Of a DNA stretch of 64,000 nucleotides, positions 1-9,280 are shown one piece after another (positions within the stretch are counted from its first letter, which is position 1; each line of letters starts with the position of its first letter). Made by a program: the position numbers and the translations under genes. The notes beneath the pieces were generated by a model. It did no database searches. It was given only the letters and a program-made list of their open reading frames with translations, and was not told the origin of the DNA. The DNA comes from Mucilaginibacter limnophilus (GTDB lineage Bacteria > Bacteroidota > Bacteroidia > Sphingobacteriales > Sphingobacteriaceae), in assembly GCF_004005815.1 (NCBI RefSeq), contig NZ_SACK01000001.1:620001-684000 (forward strand). Direction: 5' to 3'.

Positions 1-80
1 AAACAAAGATATTAAAGCAATAATCAAATTACTATCTTGCCGTGTCAACAAACATTCACCTTTTAGCACTATTCCTGCAA

Positions 81-908
81 ATGAAAAAGCTTTTAATCAT
101 TTTATTTTTTATCAGTACGTTAACAGTAAATGCGCAACAGCAGTATATAACTGAAAAAAACATTCACTATTATTCTGAGGCAGAAACTAAAAAGGATGCT
201 TACATACAATCACAATGTACGCTTGATATTTACTATCCTAAAGCCGTAAAAAACTTTGCTACCATTGTGTGGTTTCATGGGGGTGGCATTACAGGAGGCG
301 CCAAAGAAATTCCGCAGCAACTAATGGATAAAGGGTATGCAGTAATTGGTGTAGGTTACCGTTTATCGCCTAAAGTAAAAGCCCCTGCTTATATTGAAGA
401 TGCGGCAGCAGCTGTTGCCTGGGCATTTAAAAATATTGAAAAATACGGTGGCAGCAATAAACTTATTTTTGTATCAGGGCATTCGGCAGGTGGTTATTTA
501 GGGACGATGATAACGTTTGATAAAAGCTACCTTAATAAATATAATATCGATGCTAACGCTATAGCCGGACTTATTCCTTTCAGCGGACAATGCATCACGC
601 ATTTTACCGTAAGGGCCGAAAAGGGGATAGAAGCCTTACAACCTACTATTGACAAATATGCGCCGCTCTACTTCGTAAGGGCTGATGCTCCGCCAATTTT
701 ACTGATAACCGGTGACCGTGAAATGGAACTTTTTGGCCGTTATGAAGAAAACGCGTATTTGTACAGAATGCTAAAGCTGGTTGGTCATAAACACACTACC
801 CTTTATGAACTGCAGGGTTTTGATCATGGTGGAATGGCTGTGCCAGCTTTTCCGCTTTTACTGCGTGAAGTGGCTGCTGTGAGCAAAGAGATATCAAAAA
901 AATTATAA
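81..908 (+). CDS. Exported alpha/beta hydrolase (esterase/lipase-like)
   Basis: A serine hydrolase of the alpha/beta-hydrolase fold, resembling BD-FAE and hormone-sensitive-lipase-type carboxylesterases. The ATG at 81 gives a clean signal peptide (MKKLLIILFFI, then a cut near VNAQ); a longer frame from 42 would bury it, so 81 is preferred. Visible motifs are the oxyanion-hole HGGG, the nucleophile elbow GHSAGG with Ser135, a TGDRE segment near the catalytic Asp, and GFDHGG with the catalytic His near the C-terminus. About 275 residues is normal for the family. It is probably periplasmic or secreted and acts on small acyl or acetyl esters, but the substrate cannot be read from sequence. It lies upstream of the sigma-factor locus with a 79-bp gap and may be independent of it. 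Confidence 0.85.
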   Translation: MKKLLIILFFISTLTVNAQQQYITEKNIHYYSEAETKKDAYIQSQCTLDIYYPKAVKNFATIVWFHGGGITGGAKEIPQQLMDKGYAVIGVGYRLSPKVKAPAYIEDAAAAVAWAFKNIEKYGGSNKLIFVSGHSAGGYLGTMITFDKSYLNKYNIDANAIAGLIPFSGQCITHFTVRAEKGIEALQPTIDKYAPLYFVRADAPPILLITGDREMELFGRYEENAYLYRMLKLVGHKHTTLYELQGFDHGGMAVPAFPLLLREVAAVSKEISKKL

Positions 909-987
909 GTTACTGAAGTACTGCTAAATACTTTTTGATTTTTAGAATTAACACTATCCTAACATAGCTGCGGTAAATTTGCGGCGT

Positions 988-1551
988 ATGTTTCGCGATT
1001 CTACCGATGAAGAACTAATTTCCTATATCAGGCAAAGCAATCAGTTTGCGCTGGAAGAGCTGTTTCACCGGTATTATAAATGTTTGTGTCAGCTATGTTC
1101 GGTGTACATAAAAGATGATGCTGCTGCCGAAGAAATAGTATCCAATATATTTATCAGATTTTGGGAAAACAGGGATGTAGTAACTGTTATTAATATCAAG
1201 AGCTATTTCTTTTCATCAGCAAAAAATGCAGCCTTAAACTATATACAGAAAAAGAAGGCGCCGCTTGATTATATAGAAGATTATTCGGCACAGGCTGAAG
1301 AACATGCCGAGCATAACACTCCGTTTAAAATCTTATCGGGCAGAGAGTCATACAAAAAAATACTTTCTCTTATTGATACATTGCCGCCTGCCCAACGCCA
1401 GGTGCTGCTGATGAGCAGGATTGATAATATGGATAAACATGAGATTTCAAATTTGCTGGGAATAACTGTGCGTACGGTAGAAACCATGCTATATCAATCC
1501 ATCAAAAATCTTCGTCGTTTAATAAACAATCCTCACGATCTCACTACATGA
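988..1551 (+). CDS. ECF-type RNA polymerase sigma factor
   Basis: An extracytoplasmic-function sigma-70 factor of the type paired with FecR in Bacteroidota. Region 2 spans about residues 10-85 (ELISYIRQSN, RFWENRD, YFFSSAKNAALNYI). Region 4 spans about 120-180, with the LPPAQRQVLLM start and the recognition-helix part ISNLLGITVRTVETML. The ATG at 988 is chosen; an in-frame TTG lies at 979. About 187 residues is the usual size. The next gene is a FecR anti-sigma factor, and after it comes a SusC carrying an STN signalling domain. The likely role is to switch on the downstream uptake operon when the transporter is occupied. A TAAATTTG sequence resembling the Bacteroidota -7 element lies at 974-981, very close to the start. 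Confidence 0.93.
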   Translation: MFRDSTDEELISYIRQSNQFALEELFHRYYKCLCQLCSVYIKDDAAAEEIVSNIFIRFWENRDVVTVINIKSYFFSSAKNAALNYIQKKKAPLDYIEDYSAQAEEHAEHNTPFKILSGRESYKKILSLIDTLPPAQRQVLLMSRIDNMDKHEISNLLGITVRTVETMLYQSIKNLRRLINNPHDLTT

Positions 1552-1608
1552 AATTAAAGATTTGTTAATACAACCATAACAAACTTTAATACGTATTGGC
1601 CCCCAAAA

Positions 1609-1634
1609 ATCTGTCTTTGTATGTAGAGACAGAT
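1609..1634 (+). promoter_or_regulatory. Hairpin just upstream of the fecR start
   Basis: A perfect 8-bp inverted repeat, ATCTGTCT (1609-1616) and AGACAGAT (1627-1634), with a 10-nt loop ends 4 nt before the ATG at 1639. In RNA it would cover the ribosome-binding area. A 10-bp palindrome, AATACGTATT, lies at about 1588-1597. Both are seen directly; a regulatory role is inference. Confidence 0.35.
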
Positions 1635-1638
1635 ATTA

Positions 1639-2655
1639 ATGGAAGATCAAAGCTACAGATTAATAGTTGAGTATTTCGAAAGAACCATCAGTGACGAGGG
1701 ACTGGTAAAACTGCAGGAATGGTTGGATGAGGATATTGAAAACCTGTCTCAGTTTAGTGAGACTATCCGGATACTTGAAGCCGCTAAAAGCTACCATAAT
1801 CGTCCGGTTGATGCAGATAAAGTCTGGGCTAACGTACAATCAAAAATAAATAATAACAAAAAACACCACCTGCGAATAATTGGCAGCCGTAAATGGTTAA
1901 CCTACGCCGCGGCCTGTTTGCTTGTGGCTTTCACTGGCTGGTTTGGTTATTCATTACTATTTAACCGTCCGGCTGAATTACAGATAGTAAGTAATGCCAA
2001 CGGTAAAAAGTCGAAGATTACGCTTCCCGACGGATCTGTAGTTTATCTGGCAGGCGGCAGCAGCATGAAATTCTCAAAAGCGTTTACGGAACGTGAGCGC
2101 GCTGTTTACCTTGATGGTGAAGCTTTTTTTGATGTTGTACACAACAAGCAACGTCCCTTTGTGGTGAAGAGTGGAGAAATAACCACTGTGGTGCTGGGCA
2201 CATCATTTAACGTAAACGCTTACTCAAAACTGAATAAGGTAATGGTAACCGTTCGTACGGGCAAAGTAGGGGTAATGGCAGCGGTTAACGGAAAGCAACA
2301 GTTGGTTAAGTACTTATTGCCTAATGAACAAATAAGCATCAACACACAAAGCGACATTTATGCCTTTAATAAAGCCGATGCAGCGGGAATTAGCGCGTGG
2401 ATAAATAATGAGCTGTCTTATTACAACACAAGCTTAAAAGATATCGCGTCGTCTGTTGAACATCATTACGGGGTGGTAATTGAATTTACTGAACCTGAAT
2501 TGGGGGATGTTAAACTTACAACAAGTTTTACAAACGAATCTATTGATGATATAGCCGAAACACTTTCAGCCATATCAGGCCTTGCCTGTACACAAAAAGG
2601 CGATCATATCTTTATTTCAAACCCAAACCAAAAAGGAGGGAAAATTATGAGATAG
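1639..2655 (+). CDS. FecR family anti-sigma factor
   Basis: A single-pass inner-membrane anti-sigma regulator. Residues 1-80 form the cytoplasmic sigma-binding part, about 86-108 form the membrane helix (WLTYAAACLLVAFTGWFGY), about 115-215 the periplasmic FecR domain (KSKITLPDGSVVYLAGGS, YLDGEAFFDV), and about 262-325 a DUF4974-type secretin/STN-like C-terminal domain (SLKDIASSVEHHYGVVI). In the family the C-terminal domain contacts the STN domain of a TonB-dependent transducer, and the signal passes to the sigma factor. Sigma gene upstream and STN-bearing SusC downstream fit that circuit. The length of 338 residues is normal. Confidence 0.93.
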   Translation: MEDQSYRLIVEYFERTISDEGLVKLQEWLDEDIENLSQFSETIRILEAAKSYHNRPVDADKVWANVQSKINNNKKHHLRIIGSRKWLTYAAACLLVAFTGWFGYSLLFNRPAELQIVSNANGKKSKITLPDGSVVYLAGGSSMKFSKAFTERERAVYLDGEAFFDVVHNKQRPFVVKSGEITTVVLGTSFNVNAYSKLNKVMVTVRTGKVGVMAAVNGKQQLVKYLLPNEQISINTQSDIYAFNKADAAGISAWINNELSYYNTSLKDIASSVEHHYGVVIEFTEPELGDVKLTTSFTNESIDDIAETLSAISGLACTQKGDHIFISNPNQKGGKIMR

Positions 2656-2759
2656 CGTTTACCTGTAAAAGAGCAAGCCCCGGGATTGCTGGTAACAACC
2701 CTGAGGCTTCGATAAAAATTTAAACTCACTTTCGAAATAAGTATAAATCAAGTAAATAT

Positions 2760-5700
2760 ATGAAAAAGTTATGGTTGTTGGCCATACTGTTGCTCATGCA
2801 ACTGCCTTTGTGCTTTAACAACGCACAGGCACAAACGATAATTAACAAAAAAATAACGTTTGAAGCGCAGGCTATAACGCTGCGCGAAGCCTTTCAACGG
2901 CTGGAAAAACTTGCTGATATTTCTATTAGCTATAACAACTCACTGCTGAATGATAAACAAGTGGTTACTATTTCCAGAGCCGACAGGCCGTTAGATGATG
3001 TACTTGATCTGTTGTTGAAAGGCACACCTTTTACATACAAACAAACCGGCAGCCACAGCATAGTTATTGTTCAGAAAGAACAGCAGGGCAGAGGCAAAAT
3101 TTCAGGTAAGGTTACTGATGAAAGCGGGGCAGTGTTGCCGGGCGCTTCTGTTAAAGTACTTCAAGCTGGTGTTTCGGTGCCAACCAAAGTTGATGGCTCA
3201 TATACCCTTAACGTTGCACCCGGAACATATACCGTTGAAGTAAGCTTCATCTCTTATCAAACTCAGAAATTAGAAAATGTGACTGTGCGTGATAACGGAA
3301 ACACTTCTCTTGATGTGGTACTTAAAGAAGAGGCCAACAGTTTACAGGAAGTTGTTGTAACTGCGCTGGGTATAAAACGTGAAGAAAAAGCGTTGGGTTA
3401 TGCAGCTACAGTGGTAAAAGGTGAGCAGATCACCAACGCATTATCAGGCAACTGGACAGACGCATTATCAGGCAAAGTAGCAGGTTTAAACCTTATCAGG
3501 TCAAACAGCGGTCCGGCAGGTTCAAACAAGATCATCCTTCGCGGCGAGAACAACCTGACCGGCGATAACGAGGCTTTAATTGTTGTTGACGGTGTAGTAA
3601 TTAACCAGGGTAGTGGAAGGCGTACAGCTAACTCGGGCGAGAACGCTTACGGTACCAGCAGTGATATTATGCCTGCCGACTATGGCAGTAACCTGAACGA
3701 TATCAATCCTGAAGATATTGAGAATGTAACCGTTTTAAAAGGTCCCGGTGCAGCTGCGTTGTATGGCCAACGAGGTGCAAACGGCGCTATAATTATCACC
3801 ACAAAATCGGGCAGTCGCCGCAAAGGCATAGGTATAACCGTAAACTCAAACTTATCATTTGAGGAAGTTAACCGCTGGCCCGATCTTCAATACGAATACG
3901 GACAAGGCACAGCCGGTTCGCGCTATTACTCGTTTGGCGCAGGGCCTGATGGTGCCAGCACAAGCGCTACCAGTTCGGCATACGGCCCAAAGTTTGACGG
4001 ACAAATGTTCTATCAGCTCGACCCGGTAACACAGGCGCAGGGTACTGAAAGAACTCCTTGGGTGCCTTACAAAAATCAGATACGCGAGTTTTTTGAGACT
4101 GGCCAAACCTACACCAATTCAATAAGCGTTGATGGCGGTACCGACAAAACTTCGGCTCGTTTTTCAGCCACTAATGTAACTAACCATTGGATAATCCCAA
4201 ATACAGGTTACACACGTAACAGTGTGGCTATGTCGGTAAACTCAAATGTTACTGATAAGCTTACTATCAGCTCAAAAGTTAATTATAATAACAAAAACAG
4301 CGATAACCTTCCGGGTGCCGGTTATGGTAACCAGTCGTTAATGTACTGGTTCATTTTTTGGCAGCCTAATGCTGATTTGAACGCGCTGAAGAATTACTGG
4401 CGCATTAATGAAGAAGGTCGCCGTATATTCTATCCTTTCAGCTCATTCCCTGAAAACCCATACGCGGTATCGTACGAGTTCATCAACCGCAGCAACCGTA
4501 ACTCGGTTACAGGTAACATTATGGCAAACTATGCCTTTACAAAAGAGCTAAGCCTGCAAATACGTGCCACCCTTGATATGGGCTACGAGCAGCGTGCACA
4601 GGAAAGGCCTTTTGACGCCGGTACAAAATATCCAAAAGGATCATACCGTACGCAAAACATTTACTCGCAAGAGGCTGGCGGCGATTTCCTGCTTCGCTAT
4701 AACAAAAAAATCAATAACGATTTCAACTTAACCGCAACAGCCGGCGGTAGCATGCTGCGTAATACTTATAACAGGGACGAGGTGCGTGCCGATTCACTGG
4801 TATATCCGGGTGTGTACTCAATGGCTAACAACGCCGGTCCGCTGGTTACTATGCCATTCAGGTCGAAATACGCTATTAACAGCTTTTATGGCTTGTTGTC
4901 CACAAGCTTCAAAGATTACTTATACCTCGATCTAACCGCGCGTCAGGATTGGGTGAGCACCCTTGCCACTGCTGAGCGTACCGATCAGGTAGGTTTCTTT
5001 TATCCCTCAGCAAGTTTAAGTTACCTGGTGTCTGAAGCCTTCAAACTACCGGCAGCTATTAACTATGCTAAACTACGTGTTTCATTGGCCGGTGTTGGTA
5101 GCGGTACCACAACGCCATACCAAACAACATTCAACTATGTATCGGCAGGAAGTACCTATTCGGGTGGCTTGCAAAATCCGCGTATACTGGCTAATCCCGA
5201 CCTGCAGCCATTACGCACCATAACATTGGAGGTAGGTGCCGAAATGAAGTTATTTAATAACCGTTTGGGTTTTGATGTAGCACTATACACAGGTAACACA
5301 AAAAACCAGATACTTAACCGTACCGTCGATCAGTCGTCAGGATTTTCACAGGCGGTAATAAACGTTGGTAAAGTTAAAAACCAGGGTATAGAAATAGCAT
5401 TGAACGGATCACCGGTAAAAACAGGTAATGGTTTTAACTGGACAATTTTTGGTACTGTAAGTGCAAACCGCAATACAATTGAGCAACTGGCTGATAGTTC
5501 GGTAGTGCTGCGTAACGGCCCTGTAGGCGGCGGCCAAATTGTTGCAACCGTTGGCGGTAGCATGGGCGATATGTATGGCAGGGGTTACCTGCGTTCGCCT
5601 GATGGCCAGATAGTTTATGATGAAGCAACCGGCTTTGCAAAACTTTCCGACGACCTGGTTTACCTGGGTAACACCATGCCTAAATGGCGCATAAGCTTAG

Positions 5701-6215
5701 GGCATGAGTTCAGGTACAGACAATTTCGTTTAAATGTATTGTTTGACGCGCAATTTGGTGGTGTAGCTTACTCATTATCAAACTACAAACTGGCCGAACA
5801 GGGTAAAACAACCATCACCCTGCCAGGCAGGTATAACGGTATTATTGGTAAAGGTGTAATACAAAATGCTGATGGTACTTACAGACCGAATGATGTTATT
5901 GCATCAGATATCGATGGCTACTACCGCTCACACTATGGTATTGACAACGCCGAAGGCAACACCTTCTCAACCGATTTTATCAAGTTCCGCGAAGCAAGAT
6001 TTGATTACACGCTTAACCCGAATTTCACTAAAAGGTTAGGAATACAGCGTGCTACTATCGGCGTATATGGCCGCGACCTGTTCATCTGGTCGAACTGGCC
6101 AATATTTGATCCTGAATTTGGTACGCTATCAGGCAGTGACATTGTGCAGGGCTTTGAGGTAGCGCAGTTCCCGTCAACCCGCACATTTGGTTTCAACATT
6201 ACAGTTGGTATTTAA
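2760..6215 (+). CDS. SusC/RagA-type TonB-linked outer membrane protein with STN domain
   Basis: A 1151-residue outer-membrane TonB-dependent transporter. After a signal peptide (LCFNNAQAQ) come an STN/secretin-TonB N-terminal domain (about 30-110, with ITLREAFQRLEKL), a carboxypeptidase-regulatory-like domain (about 113-190, GKISGKVTDESGAVLPGASV), a TonB-box/plug region (LQEVVVTALGIKREEKALGY, then VLKGPGAAALYGQRGANGAI) and a long beta-barrel ending in FGFNITVGI. The STN domain marks it as a transducer for the preceding sigma/FecR pair. SusD-like and DUF5689 lipoproteins follow closely (10-nt gap to SusD). The imported ligand is not visible from the sequence; the terminal metallophosphoesterase suggests a phosphate-bearing compound. 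Confidence 0.96.
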   Translation: MKKLWLLAILLLMQLPLCFNNAQAQTIINKKITFEAQAITLREAFQRLEKLADISISYNNSLLNDKQVVTISRADRPLDDVLDLLLKGTPFTYKQTGSHSIVIVQKEQQGRGKISGKVTDESGAVLPGASVKVLQAGVSVPTKVDGSYTLNVAPGTYTVEVSFISYQTQKLENVTVRDNGNTSLDVVLKEEANSLQEVVVTALGIKREEKALGYAATVVKGEQITNALSGNWTDALSGKVAGLNLIRSNSGPAGSNKIILRGENNLTGDNEALIVVDGVVINQGSGRRTANSGENAYGTSSDIMPADYGSNLNDINPEDIENVTVLKGPGAAALYGQRGANGAIIITTKSGSRRKGIGITVNSNLSFEEVNRWPDLQYEYGQGTAGSRYYSFGAGPDGASTSATSSAYGPKFDGQMFYQLDPVTQAQGTERTPWVPYKNQIREFFETGQTYTNSISVDGGTDKTSARFSATNVTNHWIIPNTGYTRNSVAMSVNSNVTDKLTISSKVNYNNKNSDNLPGAGYGNQSLMYWFIFWQPNADLNALKNYWRINEEGRRIFYPFSSFPENPYAVSYEFINRSNRNSVTGNIMANYAFTKELSLQIRATLDMGYEQRAQERPFDAGTKYPKGSYRTQNIYSQEAGGDFLLRYNKKINNDFNLTATAGGSMLRNTYNRDEVRADSLVYPGVYSMANNAGPLVTMPFRSKYAINSFYGLLSTSFKDYLYLDLTARQDWVSTLATAERTDQVGFFYPSASLSYLVSEAFKLPAAINYAKLRVSLAGVGSGTTTPYQTTFNYVSAGSTYSGGLQNPRILANPDLQPLRTITLEVGAEMKLFNNRLGFDVALYTGNTKNQILNRTVDQSSGFSQAVINVGKVKNQGIEIALNGSPVKTGNGFNWTIFGTVSANRNTIEQLADSSVVLRNGPVGGGQIVATVGGSMGDMYGRGYLRSPDGQIVYDEATGFAKLSDDLVYLGNTMPKWRISLGHEFRYRQFRLNVLFDAQFGGVAYSLSNYKLAEQGKTTITLPGRYNGIIGKGVIQNADGTYRPNDVIASDIDGYYRSHYGIDNAEGNTFSTDFIKFREARFDYTLNPNFTKRLGIQRATIGVYGRDLFIWSNWPIFDPEFGTLSGSDIVQGFEVAQFPSTRTFGFNITVGI

Positions 6216-6225
6216 AACTTGAATA

Positions 6226-7716
6226 ATGAAAAAAAATACATATATATTTTTAATGACGATGCTGCTTATGTCTGCAGCGATATCATCATGTAAAAAAGGC
6301 TTTATTGAAATGAATACCGACCCTAACGGTACGCCTAACGCCCTGCCACAGCAATTACTGGCGCCGGCTTTGGTTAATACATTATCTACCAACATGCTGC
6401 GTAACCGTAACTTCAATAATGAGTTGATGCAGGTAACCGTTGACATGGGCGACTCGGAAGGAAGGGTCTTCCGTTATGACATCAGGCGCAGCATGGCTGA
6501 TAATACCTGGAACGGATGGTATATCCAGTTGACAAACTTTAAGGATATCTATAACGTAGCCAGCCAGCCATTAAACTATAATGAAAGCTACATGGGTATA
6601 TCGTTGATATGCCAGTCGTGGGTGTACTCGCTGCTTACTGATACTTATGGAGATGTACCATACTTTGAATCGAACCAGGGCCGTGAAGGCAACTTTACGC
6701 CTAAATTTGATAAGCAAAAAGACATTTACACAGATATATTTAATAACCTTGAAAGGGCTGACACCTTACTTGACGCTGCGGCCAATGTAGTGCCTTCAAG
6801 CGACCCTGTATTTAACGGCGATGCCGCGAAATGGCGGAAGTTTGGCAATAGCCTGTACCTGCGTTTACTAATGCGCTTATCAGGCAAAGCCGAGATGGCC
6901 GATTTCTGCAAAGCTAAAATCAAAGAAATAGTTGATACAAACCCGGCAGCTTATCCAATAATGGCAGGTAACGAAGATGCCGCTGTATTGCGCTGGACAG
7001 GAGCAGGCTCGCTTACCTCGCCGTTTATTGGCGGCGTGCGGGAGCAGGACTGGCGGGCTTTGGCTATTACTGAATTTTTCATCAATAACTTAAGCCGCTG
7101 GGCCGATCCGCGACTTACTACCAACAGATGGTCGATAGGTACTTATCAGGGAGGTTATGCCGGTGTGCCAAGCGGTTATGCACCGGGTGAAAACATAGAG
7201 AAGAAATCGTACTTCCTGTCAACCACATCAAAAACTACCTTGATGAACGATCCGCTGATGGGTAACATCATGAACTTCTCTGAGCTTCAGTTTATCTTAG
7301 CCGAAGCAGCAGCTAAAGGCTGGATAAGCACGCCTGCAGAAACATATTATAAAGCAGGTGTACAATCAGGCATTACTTTCTGGATACCAACTTTTACCAC
7401 ACCAATTGACGAGTACCTGGCTTCAGCCGACATAGCCTGGAATGAAGATGCTTCATTAAATGACAAGATGGAAATGATCCATTTGCAAAAGTATTATTCA
7501 ATGTTCGGGACAGATTTCCAGCAGTGGTTTGAATACCGTCGTACAGGCCATCCGGTGTTGCCGAAGGGTAATGGCTTACGCAACAATGGTGTAATGCCTG
7601 CACGTTTGGTTTACCCTGTTTATGTGCAGTCAACCAATCCGGATAACTATAGAGCCGCGGTTGCTGCTCAAGGCCCTGATGAAATATACACACAGGTTTG
7701 GTGGCAAAAACCATAA
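6226..7716 (+). CDS. SusD/RagB-like nutrient-binding lipoprotein (SusD-like_2 type)
   Basis: The surface lipoprotein partner of the preceding SusC. It has a lipoprotein signal with Cys at the ISSCKKG site, then the FIEMNTDPNG start typical of the SusD-like_2 subgroup. TPR-like helices follow, including WVYSLLTDTYGDVPYFES and KYYSMFGTDFQQWFEYRRTGHP. The length of 496 residues fits. It should cap the SusC barrel and bind ligand at the cell surface. The start lies 10 nt after the SusC stop, so the two are surely co-transcribed. Confidence 0.94.
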   Translation: MKKNTYIFLMTMLLMSAAISSCKKGFIEMNTDPNGTPNALPQQLLAPALVNTLSTNMLRNRNFNNELMQVTVDMGDSEGRVFRYDIRRSMADNTWNGWYIQLTNFKDIYNVASQPLNYNESYMGISLICQSWVYSLLTDTYGDVPYFESNQGREGNFTPKFDKQKDIYTDIFNNLERADTLLDAAANVVPSSDPVFNGDAAKWRKFGNSLYLRLLMRLSGKAEMADFCKAKIKEIVDTNPAAYPIMAGNEDAAVLRWTGAGSLTSPFIGGVREQDWRALAITEFFINNLSRWADPRLTTNRWSIGTYQGGYAGVPSGYAPGENIEKKSYFLSTTSKTTLMNDPLMGNIMNFSELQFILAEAAAKGWISTPAETYYKAGVQSGITFWIPTFTTPIDEYLASADIAWNEDASLNDKMEMIHLQKYYSMFGTDFQQWFEYRRTGHPVLPKGNGLRNNGVMPARLVYPVYVQSTNPDNYRAAVAAQGPDEIYTQVWWQKP

Positions 7717-7742
7717 TTCTTTAAACACTGAATTTGGAAAAA

Positions 7743-9230
7743 ATGAAAAAACTAGCATTATATATAATTGCAATACTGGCACTGGCCCAAGCTGCCTGTA
7801 AAAAAAATGATTATGCCGAAGGTGCGCTAAGCCCCATTATAGCAGTAGTCGACCTGAAGGATTTATACAAAGGATCGGACGTTAAATTAACGACTGAAAA
7901 CATGGGGGGAGCACAGCAAATTGTGGGAGTAGTTATTTCGAATACCACATCAGGCAACAGCCCTGCAGGTTTGCTGGTTATACAAAACGACCGCCGGAAA
8001 GAAGTGCGTGGTATTGCCATTGAAATAGGTGACGCTGCTTCAAACTACCTTCCGGGCGATTCTGTGACTGTACAGGTTACCAACGCGACTCTCACAAGAG
8101 TGAACGGCAGCATGCGCCTTAAAGGAGTATCTGCAGATGCAGTAACCAAGGTGAGCGAGAACCACACTATAAAGGTGCGTTCGGTACCTTCATCAACGCT
8201 TATGGCTTCACCTGATAACTATGAAAACACGCTGATCACCGTTAGCAATTCAATAGTTGAACCCGAGCCGCAGCCCGGTGACACCTTTTCTGGAGATAAA
8301 ACCATAAACGACGGTTTTGGTAAGATGACGGTACACGTTGAGCCAGGAGCTACTTTTGCTAATGATGAGATTCCGCCAAGTGCGAACTTTACCGGTGTGC
8401 CTGTAATAGCTAACGGTAAGCTGGTATTGTGGCCACGCACTGCGGATGATGTTTTTGAACTTCCGCTTATAAAGCCATCTCCGATAATCATAACCGGTTA
8501 CCTTACCGACCCTACCGGCGTTGATGCCAACTATGAGTATATCCAGTTTATGGCAACCCGCGATATTGATTTTGCCGAAACCAGCTTTGCTGTGGTTACC
8601 ACAAACAATGCCGGTAGTAATCCTGCTCCTGAAAATGGTTGGGCCCAAGGTTTGGCGCGTACCTACAAGTTCAACCTAACATCAGGCAAAGTATCAAAAG
8701 GTCAATTATTTTATGTTGGCGGCAACAAAAATATCTACGGCGCCGGTTCTACTGATATAAGTACTGCCAACTGGATAGTAAGCAGGATGTACGCAACCGT
8801 TCCGGGTGACGACTTTGGCGCGGTAACAGCCAATCTGCTGGCCAACAGCGGTAACGTTGCGGGTGTATCAGTGTTCAGCGGTATCGCGGTTACTTCTGCA
8901 AGCGTGCCTTTAGATGTAATTATGTATGGCGGTAACGGCAATGTCTATTCACCTGGTCCGCCTGAAGTAGGATATCGTATTACCAATACCGATTACTATA
9001 GCACTATCAATCCTGTTACAAGGCTCGATCAATCGTTTTACGGCGCCGGTACCAATACATCAAAACTTACGCTGCCTGCTACAAGTAATTTCAGTCAGCT
9101 TGGTGGTGTATATGATGCCGCCACCGGCCGCTGGACAAAAGGCCGTACGGTAACCAGTATTCCGCTAACCCCAACATCGCCATTAAGCACTATTGAGAGC
9201 GGCGATAACCTTACAATTATTGTTAATTAA
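7743..9230 (+). CDS. DUF5689 domain lipoprotein
   Basis: An exported lipoprotein with a signal peptide and lipobox (ALAQAACKKN). The N-terminal half matches the DUF5689/OB-like domain often coded after SusC/D pairs (segments IAVVDLKDLYKGSDVKL and GVVISNTTSGNSPAGLLVIQ, and the SVTVQVTNATLTRVNGSM turn). The C-terminal half is a beta-rich region. ATG 7743 is preferred over an in-frame TTG at 7734 because it begins the signal peptide. The position as third gene of a SusCD operon suggests a surface accessory binding protein; its ligand is unknown. A strong terminator follows. Confidence 0.85.
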   Translation: MKKLALYIIAILALAQAACKKNDYAEGALSPIIAVVDLKDLYKGSDVKLTTENMGGAQQIVGVVISNTTSGNSPAGLLVIQNDRRKEVRGIAIEIGDAASNYLPGDSVTVQVTNATLTRVNGSMRLKGVSADAVTKVSENHTIKVRSVPSSTLMASPDNYENTLITVSNSIVEPEPQPGDTFSGDKTINDGFGKMTVHVEPGATFANDEIPPSANFTGVPVIANGKLVLWPRTADDVFELPLIKPSPIIITGYLTDPTGVDANYEYIQFMATRDIDFAETSFAVVTTNNAGSNPAPENGWAQGLARTYKFNLTSGKVSKGQLFYVGGNKNIYGAGSTDISTANWIVSRMYATVPGDDFGAVTANLLANSGNVAGVSVFSGIAVTSASVPLDVIMYGGNGNVYSPGPPEVGYRITNTDYYSTINPVTRLDQSFYGAGTNTSKLTLPATSNFSQLGGVYDAATGRWTKGRTVTSIPLTPTSPLSTIESGDNLTIIVN

Positions 9231-9234
9231 TTTC

Positions 9235-9262
9235 AAGTCAGTGCCTGAAAAGGCACTGACTT
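9235..9262 (+). terminator. Intrinsic terminator after the SusCD/DUF5689 operon
   Basis: Perfect 11-bp stem AAGTCAGTGCC / GGCACTGACTT with loop TGAAAA, followed by TTCTTT. It lies only 5 nt after the DUF5689 stop and 19 nt before the phosphoesterase start, so that gene is either read through or has its own start site. Confidence 0.8.
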
Positions 9263-9280
9263 TTCTTTGAATAAATACCT

